From assembly GCA_017530275.1 (NCBI GenBank), contig JAFXMP010000163.1:1-7304 (forward strand): 7,304 nucleotides of DNA. The letters are read 5' to 3'. Made by a program: the position numbers and the translations under genes. How positions within the stretch are numbered: the stretch's first letter is position 1; every line of letters starts with the position of its first letter. Below, piece after piece: positions 1-5,729 of this stretch. This DNA comes from Clostridia bacterium (GTDB lineage Bacteria; Bacillota_A; Clostridia; Christensenellales; Aristaeellaceae). The notes beneath the pieces were generated by a model. The model searched no databases and had not been told where the DNA came from. It was given only the letters and a program-made list of their open reading frames with translations.

Positions 1-161
1 ATGGTGGCGGGGTTGGAGTTGCAGAGGATCACCTCGTACCCCTCTTCCTTCAGAGCCAGGCACGCCTGGGTGCCGGCATAGTCAAATTCCGCTGCCTGCC
101 CGATCACGATGGGGCCGGAACCGATGACCAGAATGCGTTTCAAATCCGTGCGCTTGGGCAT
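1..161 (-). CDS. carB: Carbamoyl-phosphate synthase large subunit, N-terminal 53 codons (partial)
   Basis: CarB joins bicarbonate, glutamine-derived ammonia and two ATP into carbamoyl phosphate for pyrimidine and arginine synthesis, in a cytoplasmic complex with CarA. The visible N-terminus begins [17 protein letters not shown], continues with [20 protein letters not shown] and reaches CNSNPAT. This is the near-invariant start of the first pre-ATP-grasp (carboxyphosphate) domain. The family is about 1,070 residues long, so some 95% lies outside the window. The ATG start is supported by an AGGAGG at 169-174, 7 nt upstream, and by the conserved MPKR start. The gene is on the same strand as carA but five genes downstream of it, whereas the two are usually adjacent. 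Identification is by strong family recognition. Confidence 0.97.
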   Translation of the reverse strand, partial: MPKRTDLKRILVIGSGPIVIGQAAEFDYAGTQACLALKEEGYEVILCNSNPAT

Positions 162-168
162 GATGCTT

Positions 169-174
169 CCTCCT
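169..174 (-). promoter_or_regulatory. Ribosome binding site of carB
   Basis: AGGAGG on the minus strand, 7 nt before the carB ATG. It gives carB its own strong translation start, so carB does not depend on coupling to the gene upstream. No convincing sigma-A promoter was found in the 173-bp spacer. Confidence 0.8.
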
Positions 175-220
175 GTAATTCAGTTGATGGGGTTATCTAT
201 TGGACGCTTTAAGTTACAAA

Positions 221-330
221 AGAGTGGAGAGTGGAGAGTTGAGATTTATATAGTCGGTCAAACTGAGTCCCTATCGAATTTAAAACAAAATACATCTCAA
301 CTCTCAACTCTTAACTCTCAACTCTCATTC
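221..330. repeat. Inverted array of 7-bp tandem repeats around a 48-bp AT-rich core
   Basis: The left arm holds heptads AGTGGAG, AGTGGAG, AGTTGAG (223-243). The right arm holds CTCAACT, CTCAACT, CTTAACT, CTCAACT and a degraded CTCATTC (296-330). CTCAACT is the reverse complement of AGTTGAG, so 221-245 pairs with 294-318 over 25 positions with three mismatches, 12 of them a perfect block (234-245 with 294-305). The core, 246-293, is AT-rich and contains no reading frame of note. The element begins four bases after the stop codon of the EamA gene and lies upstream of carB. On the minus-strand transcript it would form a long hairpin followed by a short U run. It may be a non-autonomous interspersed element, a weak terminator or an RNA-processing site; the sequence does not decide between these. 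Confidence 0.8.
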
Positions 331-334
331 TGAT

Positions 335-1237
335 TCAAAGTGTTCGTTCATTCTCATTCCGCTTCCCGGAAGGGATTTCGCTGATGAGGGCTGAGCCGAT
401 AATCAGGACAGCGCCGAGGATCCCGTAAACCGTTATTCCTTCCTTCAGGATCAGCGCGGCCAACAGGAGGGCCGTGGCGGGGTCGAGATAACTGCAAATG
501 GCGACCGTCTGGGCTTTCAGCCCGTCCATGCTGCCGAAATAGAGGGCGTAGGCGATGCCCGTATGAACAAAGCCTACAATCAGCAGCAGAATCACCCCTG
601 TGAAGGACCATTCCATCTGCACGGGCTGCCTGCTGAGCAGCAGATAGGGAACGAGCGCCGCGGCGGCGGACAAAAGCTGAACGATGGTTTTTTCATAAGC
701 GTCCATGCCGGTCAGCTTCTTGTTCATCATTACGACCGCGGCGTACAGCACCGCCGCGCCGAGGCCGAACAGGATGCCTTTGCGTTCTGAAAAGGCGGGA
801 ATGCCCTGATCGAACAGGCCGGACACAAACACCATGCCAACCAGGGACAGGATCACGCACAGCCCTTTTTTCAGGGTGATTTTTTCTCCGAACACCAGGG
901 GAGAAAGCAGGATCACGATGGTGGGCTGCATATAGTAGCATAAGGTGGCGGTGGCTACCGTCGTAAAATTGTACGCTTCAAACAGCAAGATCCAGTTGAC
1001 GCCGATCATGGCGCCTGTGAGCGCGAGCAGGGCGGTTTTCTTCCCGCCGATGGCGTGATTCAGCTTTTTCTTTCGCGCTTTGACGAACAGAAACAGCAGC
1101 AGTGCGCCCGACATGCCCCGCCAGCAGGCAAGCGCCGCCGACGGCAGGGGAATGTACCTTCTGAAAATGCCGATGCTGCCGAAAATGACCATGGAAAGCG
1201 TCAGCATCAGCAGGGATTTCGATGCGTTTTTCTCCAT
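335..1237 (-). CDS. EamA-family (DMT superfamily) transporter
   Basis: A 300-residue membrane protein with two EamA repeats, about residues 8-140 and 153-285, and roughly ten hydrophobic helices; this is the usual length and layout of drug/metabolite transporters of the RhaT/EamA type. Each half ends in the characteristic pattern: YYMQP then GEK (101-119), and YLDP then KEG (250-267). Basic loops (KARKKK at 53-58) fit a cytoplasmic side. It probably exports a small metabolite or toxic compound across the inner membrane; the substrate cannot be inferred. The ATG at 1235-1237 has only a weak GGAG upstream, and the next gene upstream ends 24 nt away, so it may be read from the same transcript. 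It is the last gene of the block inserted between carA and carB, with the heptad repeat immediately after it. Confidence 0.92.
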   Translation of the reverse strand: MEKNASKSLLMLTLSMVIFGSIGIFRRYIPLPSAALACWRGMSGALLLFLFVKARKKKLNHAIGGKKTALLALTGAMIGVNWILLFEAYNFTTVATATLCYYMQPTIVILLSPLVFGEKITLKKGLCVILSLVGMVFVSGLFDQGIPAFSERKGILFGLGAAVLYAAVVMMNKKLTGMDAYEKTIVQLLSAAAALVPYLLLSRQPVQMEWSFTGVILLLIVGFVHTGIAYALYFGSMDGLKAQTVAICSYLDPATALLLAALILKEGITVYGILGAVLIIGSALISEIPSGKRNENERTL

Positions 1238-1261
1238 TAAAGTGTCTCCGCTGGGGGCGGA

Positions 1262-1819
1262 TCAGCGCCTGATTTCCCTGACCATGGAATATTCGTTCAG
1301 CAAGGTTCCGTCCTTAAGCCTAATGGCGTTGGGCTTGACGCCGGTGATGCGGAAGCCCATTTTTTCGTACAGGGCCCGTGCGCGGGTGTTCCCCTCCACA
1401 AAGTCCAGTTCCATTTGAAGGATGTGCTCGTTTTCTTCCGCGATGCGGATCAATTCCTGAAAAAGCCGCGTGCCGATGCCCTGATTCCAGAATTCTTTCA
1501 GCAGCGCGATAGCGACCATGGCCCGATGCCGGGTTTTCATGCCTGTGGTCCACCTGATCTGGCAGTTCCCGGCCACTTTTCCCTCCACCAGACACACCAG
1601 CATGGCGTCGTGATCCGAAGCGTTGATGCTGTCGAACAGCGCCTTTTCCCCTTCCGGCGTGTATTTGCCGCATTCCTCGGGATAGCGGAGGATGAAGTCC
1701 GTTTCCCCGGCAGACTGATAGAGATAGTCCAGCACGCCCGGTATATCCTCGTCCCTGGGGCTGCGGACCAGAGCACGCCTTCCGTCCTTCAAGGTGAATG
1801 CAAATTCCTGAATGATCAT
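1262..1819 (-). CDS. GNAT-family N-acetyltransferase (RimI/RimJ-like)
   Basis: A 185-residue single-domain GNAT enzyme expected to move an acetyl group from acetyl-CoA to an amine. Motif A, the pyrophosphate-binding turn, is NQGIGT at 112-117 after the beta-4 strand MVAIALL. Motif B is EGNTRARALYEKMGF at 142-156, with the usual Asn and Tyr of the acetyl-CoA site. The substrate could be a protein N-terminus, an amino acid or an antibiotic; nothing here separates these. The start ATG is backed by GGGAGGA about 8 nt upstream. It lies 24 nt after the VOC gene and 24 nt before the EamA gene. A hand-counted line inside it (1501-1560) is 62% GC, close to pyrC and higher than the three genes upstream of it. 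Confidence 0.9.
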   Translation of the reverse strand: MIIQEFAFTLKDGRRALVRSPRDEDIPGVLDYLYQSAGETDFILRYPEECGKYTPEGEKALFDSINASDHDAMLVCLVEGKVAGNCQIRWTTGMKTRHRAMVAIALLKEFWNQGIGTRLFQELIRIAEENEHILQMELDFVEGNTRARALYEKMGFRITGVKPNAIRLKDGTLLNEYSMVREIRR

Positions 1820-1843
1820 GCCTTTTCCTCCCGTATGCGGCTG

Positions 1844-2266
1844 TTACCGTTCTGTCTGCTCGGTCATGATGCCCCAGCGGATGCCGAACCGGTCCACAAA
1901 AACCACCCGGCAGGAGCTGTAGGGCGTCGCTTCCATGGGATAGATGGTTTTGCTTCCCTCTTTCATGATTTCATACGCCTGCCGCACTTCCTCTTTCGTA
2001 TCGAACATCACGGTGAGAAAGTTGGAATAGCAGGTCTGAAAGGCGATATCCACATGATCGCTCATGATGATCCTTTGATCGCCCAGCGCAAGCTCCGCGT
2101 GATAGACGTATCCTTTTTGATCCTCTTTCAGCAGCGGATTATAGGCGGGATCATTCGCTTCCCCATAGGTGATCAGGCAGGTGATTTTTCCACGGAACGC
2201 CTGTTCATACAGATGAATGGCTTCCCGGCAGTTTCCGCCGAAATTCAGCGTAGGCACGATCTGCAT
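1844..2266 (-). CDS. PhnB-like VOC (glyoxalase/bleomycin-resistance superfamily) protein
   Basis: A 140-residue cytoplasmic protein with the two beta-alpha-beta-beta-beta units of the VOC fold. The N-terminus TLNFGGNCREAIHLYEQAF (6-24) is the PhnB / '3-demethylubiquinone methyltransferase-like' signature. YHAELALGD (55-63) carries a His at a usual metal-ligand position, and the C-terminus VVFVDRFGIRWGIM (121-134) is the typical closing strand pair. Members bind or chemically alter small molecules, and many have no known substrate, so no reaction is assigned. The ATG is preceded by GGAAGGA with about 8 nt spacing. The gap to the upstream gene is 29 nt. A sampled line (2101-2160) is 45% GC, clearly below carA and pyrC. 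Confidence 0.85.
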   Translation of the reverse strand: MQIVPTLNFGGNCREAIHLYEQAFRGKITCLITYGEANDPAYNPLLKEDQKGYVYHAELALGDQRIIMSDHVDIAFQTCYSNFLTVMFDTKEEVRQAYEIMKEGSKTIYPMEATPYSSCRVVFVDRFGIRWGIMTEQTER

Positions 2267-2295
2267 AGCTATGTTCCTTCCATCATTTCAAAAGC

Positions 2296-2646
2296 TTACC
2301 GCCAATACTGTATTTCACAGCCGCCATCGTCTGTGAATGTTTCAATCTCATACGTGAGTTTCCCGTCCCTGTAAACCGCGTCATAGATTTGCGAAAGATT
2401 TTCTGTTTTTCCCCGCACGGTTTTCCAGCCGGCGTCCGGCAGTTCCACGGCGCAGTTGCAGCCTTCGATTTTGCCTTCCTTTAACCCGATCACGTATTCG
2501 ATGGAATGCTCCGTCCAGTTGTACCCCAAGCCGCGCAGGCTTTCCAATCCGTATACCCTGGTCAACTCATCCCAGAACGCGCCGATGGTTTCATACTGCT
2601 GTTCGTTTTCCGTGGAAAACACCCTGCTGATCCCCTGAAAAATCAT
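2296..2646 (-). CDS. Stand-alone GyrI-like / AraC effector-binding-domain protein
   Basis: A 116-residue protein with no DNA-binding domain. The N-terminal part (FSTENEQQYETIGAFWDEL) and the C-terminal part (VELPDAGWKTVRGKT, then IYDAVYRD, then an acidic ETFTDDGGCEIQYW) follow the GyrI-like small-molecule-binding fold. In that fold a late acidic stretch and a C-E-I strand line the pocket. The match is by pattern only, so confidence in the family is moderate. Such proteins bind hydrophobic or cationic compounds, or act as sequestering proteins. I place the start at the ATG at 2644-2646, because GGAGG (2655-2659) is 8 nt upstream. An in-frame TTG at 2650-2652 would add two residues but sits only 2 nt from the GGAGG. 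Neighbouring lines are about 43-45% GC. Confidence 0.65.
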   Translation of the reverse strand: MIFQGISRVFSTENEQQYETIGAFWDELTRVYGLESLRGLGYNWTEHSIEYVIGLKEGKIEGCNCAVELPDAGWKTVRGKTENLSQIYDAVYRDGKLTYEIETFTDDGGCEIQYWR

Positions 2647-2654
2647 GGCCAATT

Positions 2655-2659
2655 CCTCC
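2655..2659 (-). promoter_or_regulatory. Ribosome binding site that fixes the start at 2646
   Basis: GGAGG on the minus strand. It lies 8 nt from the ATG at 2644-2646 but only 2 nt from the alternative TTG at 2650-2652, so the ATG is the better start. Confidence 0.7.
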
Positions 2660-2685
2660 GAATGATCATTCCTGCAAGCCGGGGG

Positions 2686-3123
2686 TTATCGAAAACGCAT
2701 TTCCATGATGATCTCATCTTCATCCGCTTCGCCAGTATGACGGAACCCGAGCTTTTTATACAGATTTTTGGCCGCGTCGTCGCCGTCTACATAACAAAGA
2801 ACGGCCTTATCATACTTTCCATCAGCTTTCATCCTTTGCAGGATCAGCGACGCGGCTTCATAGCCGAAGCCCTTTCCCTGATAACGCTGATCGATAAAGA
2901 ACTGGCTGAAATTGTATGCGTTCATATCGTCGATATCGTAATACATCGCCATGCCAACGGGCAAACCGTCATCATAAATAATAAATGCCTCGCTTCGGCT
3001 GTTTCGATAAGCAAACGCCCTGGCGAGGATGCCGGCGCTGTCCGCAACGAAACGACGCTGATCGTCGCGGACGCGAAGTCCTGACCGCCAATTATCCGGC
3101 GTTACGGTTTCCAAATGGATCAT
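2686..3123 (-). CDS. GNAT acetyltransferase, BltD-like (spermine/spermidine type)
   Basis: A 145-residue GNAT enzyme resembling the polyamine N-acetyltransferases of the BltD/PaiA type. N-terminal features are VTPDNW (7-12) and DQRRFVA (21-27). PVGMAMYYD (55-63) leads into the core strands. The acetyl-CoA loop is QGKGFG (82-87), and LYKKLGF (121-127) and TGEADEDEIIMEM (130-142) close the domain as in that subgroup. It would acetylate an amine, plausibly a polyamine, in the cytoplasm; the subgroup assignment is inference. I start it at the ATG at 3121-3123. A GTG at 3133-3135 would add four residues, but GAGG abuts that GTG with no spacing. It begins 31 nt after the carA stop and is the first gene of the block separating carA from carB. 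Sampled lines are 47-48% GC, against 63-65% in pyrC. Confidence 0.87.
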   Translation of the reverse strand: MIHLETVTPDNWRSGLRVRDDQRRFVADSAGILARAFAYRNSRSEAFIIYDDGLPVGMAMYYDIDDMNAYNFSQFFIDQRYQGKGFGYEAASLILQRMKADGKYDKAVLCYVDGDDAAKNLYKKLGFRHTGEADEDEIIMEMRFR

Positions 3124-3154
3124 GCGCTTCTTCACCCTCGCATTTTTGGTCTGC

Positions 3155-4237
3155 TTACTTTCTCGCCGCCATCATGGCGATGAACTCCCCAAAGAGATAC
3201 GCGCTGTCCTGGGGGCCGGGGGCGGATTCGGGATGATACTGCACGGAGAGAAGCCGTTCGCTGTCGCTGCGCAGGCCCTCCAGGGTATCGTCCAGCAGGT
3301 TCACATGGGTCATTTGCAGGGGCGTGCCTTGCAGGCTCTCCGGCCGCACGGCGTAAGAATGGTTTTGGCTGGTGATTTCGATTTTGCCGTTCAGCAGGTT
3401 TTTCACCGGATGATTGCCGCCCCGGTGGCCAAATTTCATTTTATAGGTGCTCGCGCCAAAGGCAAGGGAAATCATCTGGTGGCCTAAACAAATGCCGAAA
3501 ATGGGCAGCATGCCGTGCAGTTCCCGAACCAGATTGATCACCGGAACCACATCCTCCGGGTTGCCGGGGCCGTTGGAGAGGAACAGCACGTCCGGGGCGA
3601 AGGACAGCACCGTTTCCGCCGGGGTGTCGTAGGGCACCACGGTCACGTTGCAGCCAAATTCGTTCAGCTTGCGGATGATGTTCAGCTTGATGCCGCAGTC
3701 CACCGCCACCACGCTGAACCGGTGATCGGGGGTTCTTGCGTACCATTTCTTTTTGCAGGATACCCGCTTCACCTGATCGGTGGGCATGCGGTAACCCCGC
3801 AGCATGTCCATGGCTTCCTCATGGGGGGTATCGGCAGAGGTGATCAGTACCTTCTGACTGCCCTCGTCCCGGATGATGCGGGTCAGCTTCCGGGTATCGA
3901 CGCCTTGAATGCCGGGGATGCCGTTTTCTTCCAGGATTTCGGACAGCGTTTTGGTATAGCGGAAATTGCTGGGCATGTCGTTGTATTCCCGCACGATCAT
4001 ACCGCCCATGGTGGGAGTTTTGGTTTCGTAGTCCTCGTCGGTAATGCCGTAATTGCCGATGAGGGGATAGGTCATTACCACGGTCTGGGCGGTGTAGCTG
4101 GGGTCGGATACGATTTCCTGATACCCGGCCATGGAGGTGTTGAACACGATTTCATTGATGGCGTCCTCGTTGGCCCCGAAGCCCGTGCCCGCCATTTCCA
4201 GGCCGTTTTCCAAGACTATTTTTTTCCGCTCGTCCAT
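3155..4237 (-). CDS. carA: Carbamoyl-phosphate synthase small subunit (glutamine amidotransferase)
   Basis: CarA hydrolyses glutamine and channels the ammonia to CarB for carbamoyl phosphate synthesis. At 360 residues it has the standard length. The N-terminal CPSase domain (about 1-150) contains FNTSMAGYQEIVSDPSY (32-48) and GIQGVDTRKLTR (109-120). The C-terminal class I amidotransferase domain (about 173-358) has LSNGPGNPED (220-229), the nucleophile elbow GICLGHQ with Cys250, and YHPESAPGP with His335 and Glu337, so the catalytic triad is complete. The ATG start has an AAGGA-type site upstream, inside pyrC, and the gene overlaps the end of pyrC by 22 bp, suggesting coupled translation. The unusual point is that carB does not follow directly: five unrelated genes lie between. 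Confidence 0.98.
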   Translation of the reverse strand: MDERKKIVLENGLEMAGTGFGANEDAINEIVFNTSMAGYQEIVSDPSYTAQTVVMTYPLIGNYGITDEDYETKTPTMGGMIVREYNDMPSNFRYTKTLSEILEENGIPGIQGVDTRKLTRIIRDEGSQKVLITSADTPHEEAMDMLRGYRMPTDQVKRVSCKKKWYARTPDHRFSVVAVDCGIKLNIIRKLNEFGCNVTVVPYDTPAETVLSFAPDVLFLSNGPGNPEDVVPVINLVRELHGMLPIFGICLGHQMISLAFGASTYKMKFGHRGGNHPVKNLLNGKIEITSQNHSYAVRPESLQGTPLQMTHVNLLDDTLEGLRSDSERLLSVQYHPESAPGPQDSAYLFGEFIAMMAARK

Positions 4238-5493
4238 ACGATTCGTCCTTCCTGCATCGTTATTGCAATATCGCCCGTGGTTTCCCAGCCCTCGAAGGGC
4301 GTGGCCCGGCCCAGGGAGTAAAATGCGTCTGGGTCGATGATTCCGGTTTTCTCGAGGTCGATCACCGTGATGTCCGCCCGCTGGCCCGGTTCGATGCCGC
4401 CCTTGATCTGGAACCGCTGCCGGGGATTCAGGCTCATGAGCTCCACCAGCTTTTCCAGGGTGAGGATTTTTTGTTTACGGACCAAATTACTGTACAGCAC
4501 CCGGAAGGCGCATTCCAGCCCTACCACGCCCATGAGGCTGCCCTCCAGGCCCTTTTCCTTCTCCGCGTCGGAATGGGGCGCGTGGTCGGTGACGATCATA
4601 TCGATGGTGCCGTCCAGGATGCCCTCGATGAGGGCGTCCCGGTCCGCCTGTTCCCGGATGGGCGGGTTCATTTTGAAACGCCCATCCTCCTGCAAATCCA
4701 TATCGGTGAGCAGCAGGTAATGCGGCGCGGTTTCGCAGGTCACGTTCACTCCTGCCCGCTTGGCTTCCCGGATGGCCGCCACCGTTTCCTTGGCGGACAC
4801 GTGGCACACGTGGTAGGGGCAGCCTGTTTTCGCCGCTAATTTCAAATCCCGCTTCACCTGGGCCGTTTCGCTTTCGGAGCAGATGCCCGCGTGGCCGTTC
4901 ATGCGGGCATAAGGGCCGTCGTGGATGTAACCGCCCCGCAGCAGGCTTTCGTCCTCGCAGTGGGCGGCGATGAGCTTGCCCGTTTTGCGCACCGCCAGCA
5001 TGGCCATTTCCATCAGTTCCTCGTCCTGCACGCCCCGGCCGTCGTCGGAAAAACCGCACACATAGGGGGCCATGCCCCCAAAGTCCGCCAGTTCCCCTTT
5101 GCCTTGTTGGCCCATGGTGATGCACCCGTAGGGCAGCACTTCGATTTTGGCGCTGTGCCGGATGGCCTTTAATTCCGGTTTCAAATTTTTGGGCGTATCC
5201 GGCGCGGGCTTTACGTTGGGCATGGCGCAAACGGTGGTATATCCGCCCCGGGCCGCCGCCATGGTTCCCGTTTCGATGGTTTCTTTATAAACAAATCCCG
5301 GTTCCCGAAGGTGTACGTGCACATCTACGAGACCGGGAACAATATAAAAATTGGAAACATCCAAAACACGGTCGCCGGGAATGGGAGGAATTCTTTCCGC
5401 CGCCGCGTCCACCACACCTTTCCGAACGGCAATATCAGCAGCGGTAAACGTGCCCCGCCGGTACACCTGTCCGCCTTTTAACAAGGTCCGCAC
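4216..5493 (-). CDS. pyrC: Dihydroorotase (class I / type I PyrC)
   Basis: A cytoplasmic zinc amidohydrolase that interconverts carbamoyl-aspartate and dihydroorotate, the third step of pyrimidine synthesis. At 425 residues it matches the Bacillus-type PyrC rather than the short E. coli type. Metal and catalytic residues are all visible: DVHVHLREPG with His59 and His61, SDDGRG with Asp151, AHCE with His178, CHVS with His231 and TDHAPH with catalytic Asp303. NPPIRE (276-281) and the SLMGVVGLE stretch (319-327) are also typical. The start is GTG at 5491-5493, with AAAGAGGTG (5503-5511) 9 nt upstream. It is the first gene of the minus-strand operon and ends in TAG, showing that TAG works as a normal stop here. 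No pyrB is seen next to it. Confidence 0.97.
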   Translation of the reverse strand: MRTLLKGGQVYRRGTFTAADIAVRKGVVDAAAERIPPIPGDRVLDVSNFYIVPGLVDVHVHLREPGFVYKETIETGTMAAARGGYTTVCAMPNVKPAPDTPKNLKPELKAIRHSAKIEVLPYGCITMGQQGKGELADFGGMAPYVCGFSDDGRGVQDEELMEMAMLAVRKTGKLIAAHCEDESLLRGGYIHDGPYARMNGHAGICSESETAQVKRDLKLAAKTGCPYHVCHVSAKETVAAIREAKRAGVNVTCETAPHYLLLTDMDLQEDGRFKMNPPIREQADRDALIEGILDGTIDMIVTDHAPHSDAEKEKGLEGSLMGVVGLECAFRVLYSNLVRKQKILTLEKLVELMSLNPRQRFQIKGGIEPGQRADITVIDLEKTGIIDPDAFYSLGRATPFEGWETTGDIAITMQEGRIVWTSGKK

Positions 5494-5496
5494 GTT

Positions 5497-5517
5497 GGCT
5501 CACACCTCTTTCCAGCC
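5497..5517 (-). promoter_or_regulatory. pyrC ribosome binding site inside a short GGCT/AGCC hairpin
   Basis: AAAGAGGTG (5503-5511) matches the 16S rRNA tail closely, 9 nt before the pyrC GTG. It lies in the loop between GGCT (5514-5517 read on the minus strand) and AGCC (5497-5500). The stem is only 4 bp, so the hairpin is weak. Control through it would be speculation. Confidence 0.5.
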
Positions 5518-5551
5518 GGGTCCGCACTTTGGCAGCCCCACGTTTCGATGC

Positions 5552-5580
5552 ATTATACCTGATGCGATGGCAAAAGTCAA
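5552..5580 (-). promoter_or_regulatory. Sigma-A promoter of the pyrC-carA operon
   Basis: On the minus strand: TTGACT (5575-5580), a 17-bp spacer, then a perfect TATAAT (5552-5557). The start of transcription should be near 5545, giving a leader of about 52 nt before the pyrC GTG. That is too short for the usual PyrR terminator/antiterminator leader. Confidence 0.85.
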
Positions 5581-5646
5581 TCCCCGGAAAAACAGCGGAA
5601 GCGGCACATACATGAGTGAAGAGCTGGGATATATAAGGAAAGGGTA

Positions 5647-5675
5647 TGGACAGCGGTGCGATGATCGGTTATACT
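5647..5675 (+). promoter_or_regulatory. Sigma-A promoter of the esterase operon
   Basis: TGGACA (5647-5652), a 17-bp spacer, then TATACT (5670-5675). Each hexamer differs from consensus at one position. Transcription should start near 5682, about 48 nt before the TTG start. It faces away from the pyrC promoter, with 66 bp between the two -35 boxes. An 8-bp palindrome GAAGCTTC lies in the leader and could be chance. Confidence 0.72.
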
Positions 5676-5714
5676 GAAACAGCAGTGAAGCTTCCATAGG
5701 TTTTCCGTTTTGCA

Positions 5715-5722
5715 AAGGAGGA
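5715..5722 (+). promoter_or_regulatory. Ribosome binding site that fixes a TTG start
   Basis: AAAGGAGG, a near-perfect Shine-Dalgarno sequence, 7 nt before TTG at 5730-5732. No ATG or GTG lies at a suitable distance, so the TTG is taken as the start. Confidence 0.8.
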
Positions 5723-5729
5723 ATACAAT

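Noticed and set aside
221..330. CRISPR array
   Set aside because: The 7-bp units are directly tandem with no spacers and occur as inverted arms, which is not CRISPR architecture.
109..333. 74-codon plus-strand frame through the carB start and heptad repeats
   Set aside because: Starts antisense to carB and ends in translated repeat sequence (SQLSTLNSQLS); no sign of a real protein.
1415..2374. 319-codon open frame on the plus strand
   Set aside because: It crosses two recognisable minus-strand genes and their spacers, has low-complexity His/Phe/Arg-rich content, and lacks a ribosome binding site or family resemblance.
3515..4321. 268-codon plus-strand frame
   Set aside because: Antisense shadow of carA and the end of pyrC.
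4487..5230. 247-codon minus-strand frame
   Set aside because: An alternative frame inside pyrC, rich in Arg, Gly and Pro, as expected from out-of-frame GC-rich coding DNA.
5546..5570. GATGC direct repeats flanking the pyrC -10 box as an operator
   Set aside because: Only 5 bp repeated, without symmetry; too short to distinguish from chance.
5611..5676. 21-codon plus-strand frame beginning MSEELGYIRKGYG in the divergent promoter region
   Set aside because: No ribosome binding site, and it overlaps the predicted esterase promoter, so it would not be on that transcript.
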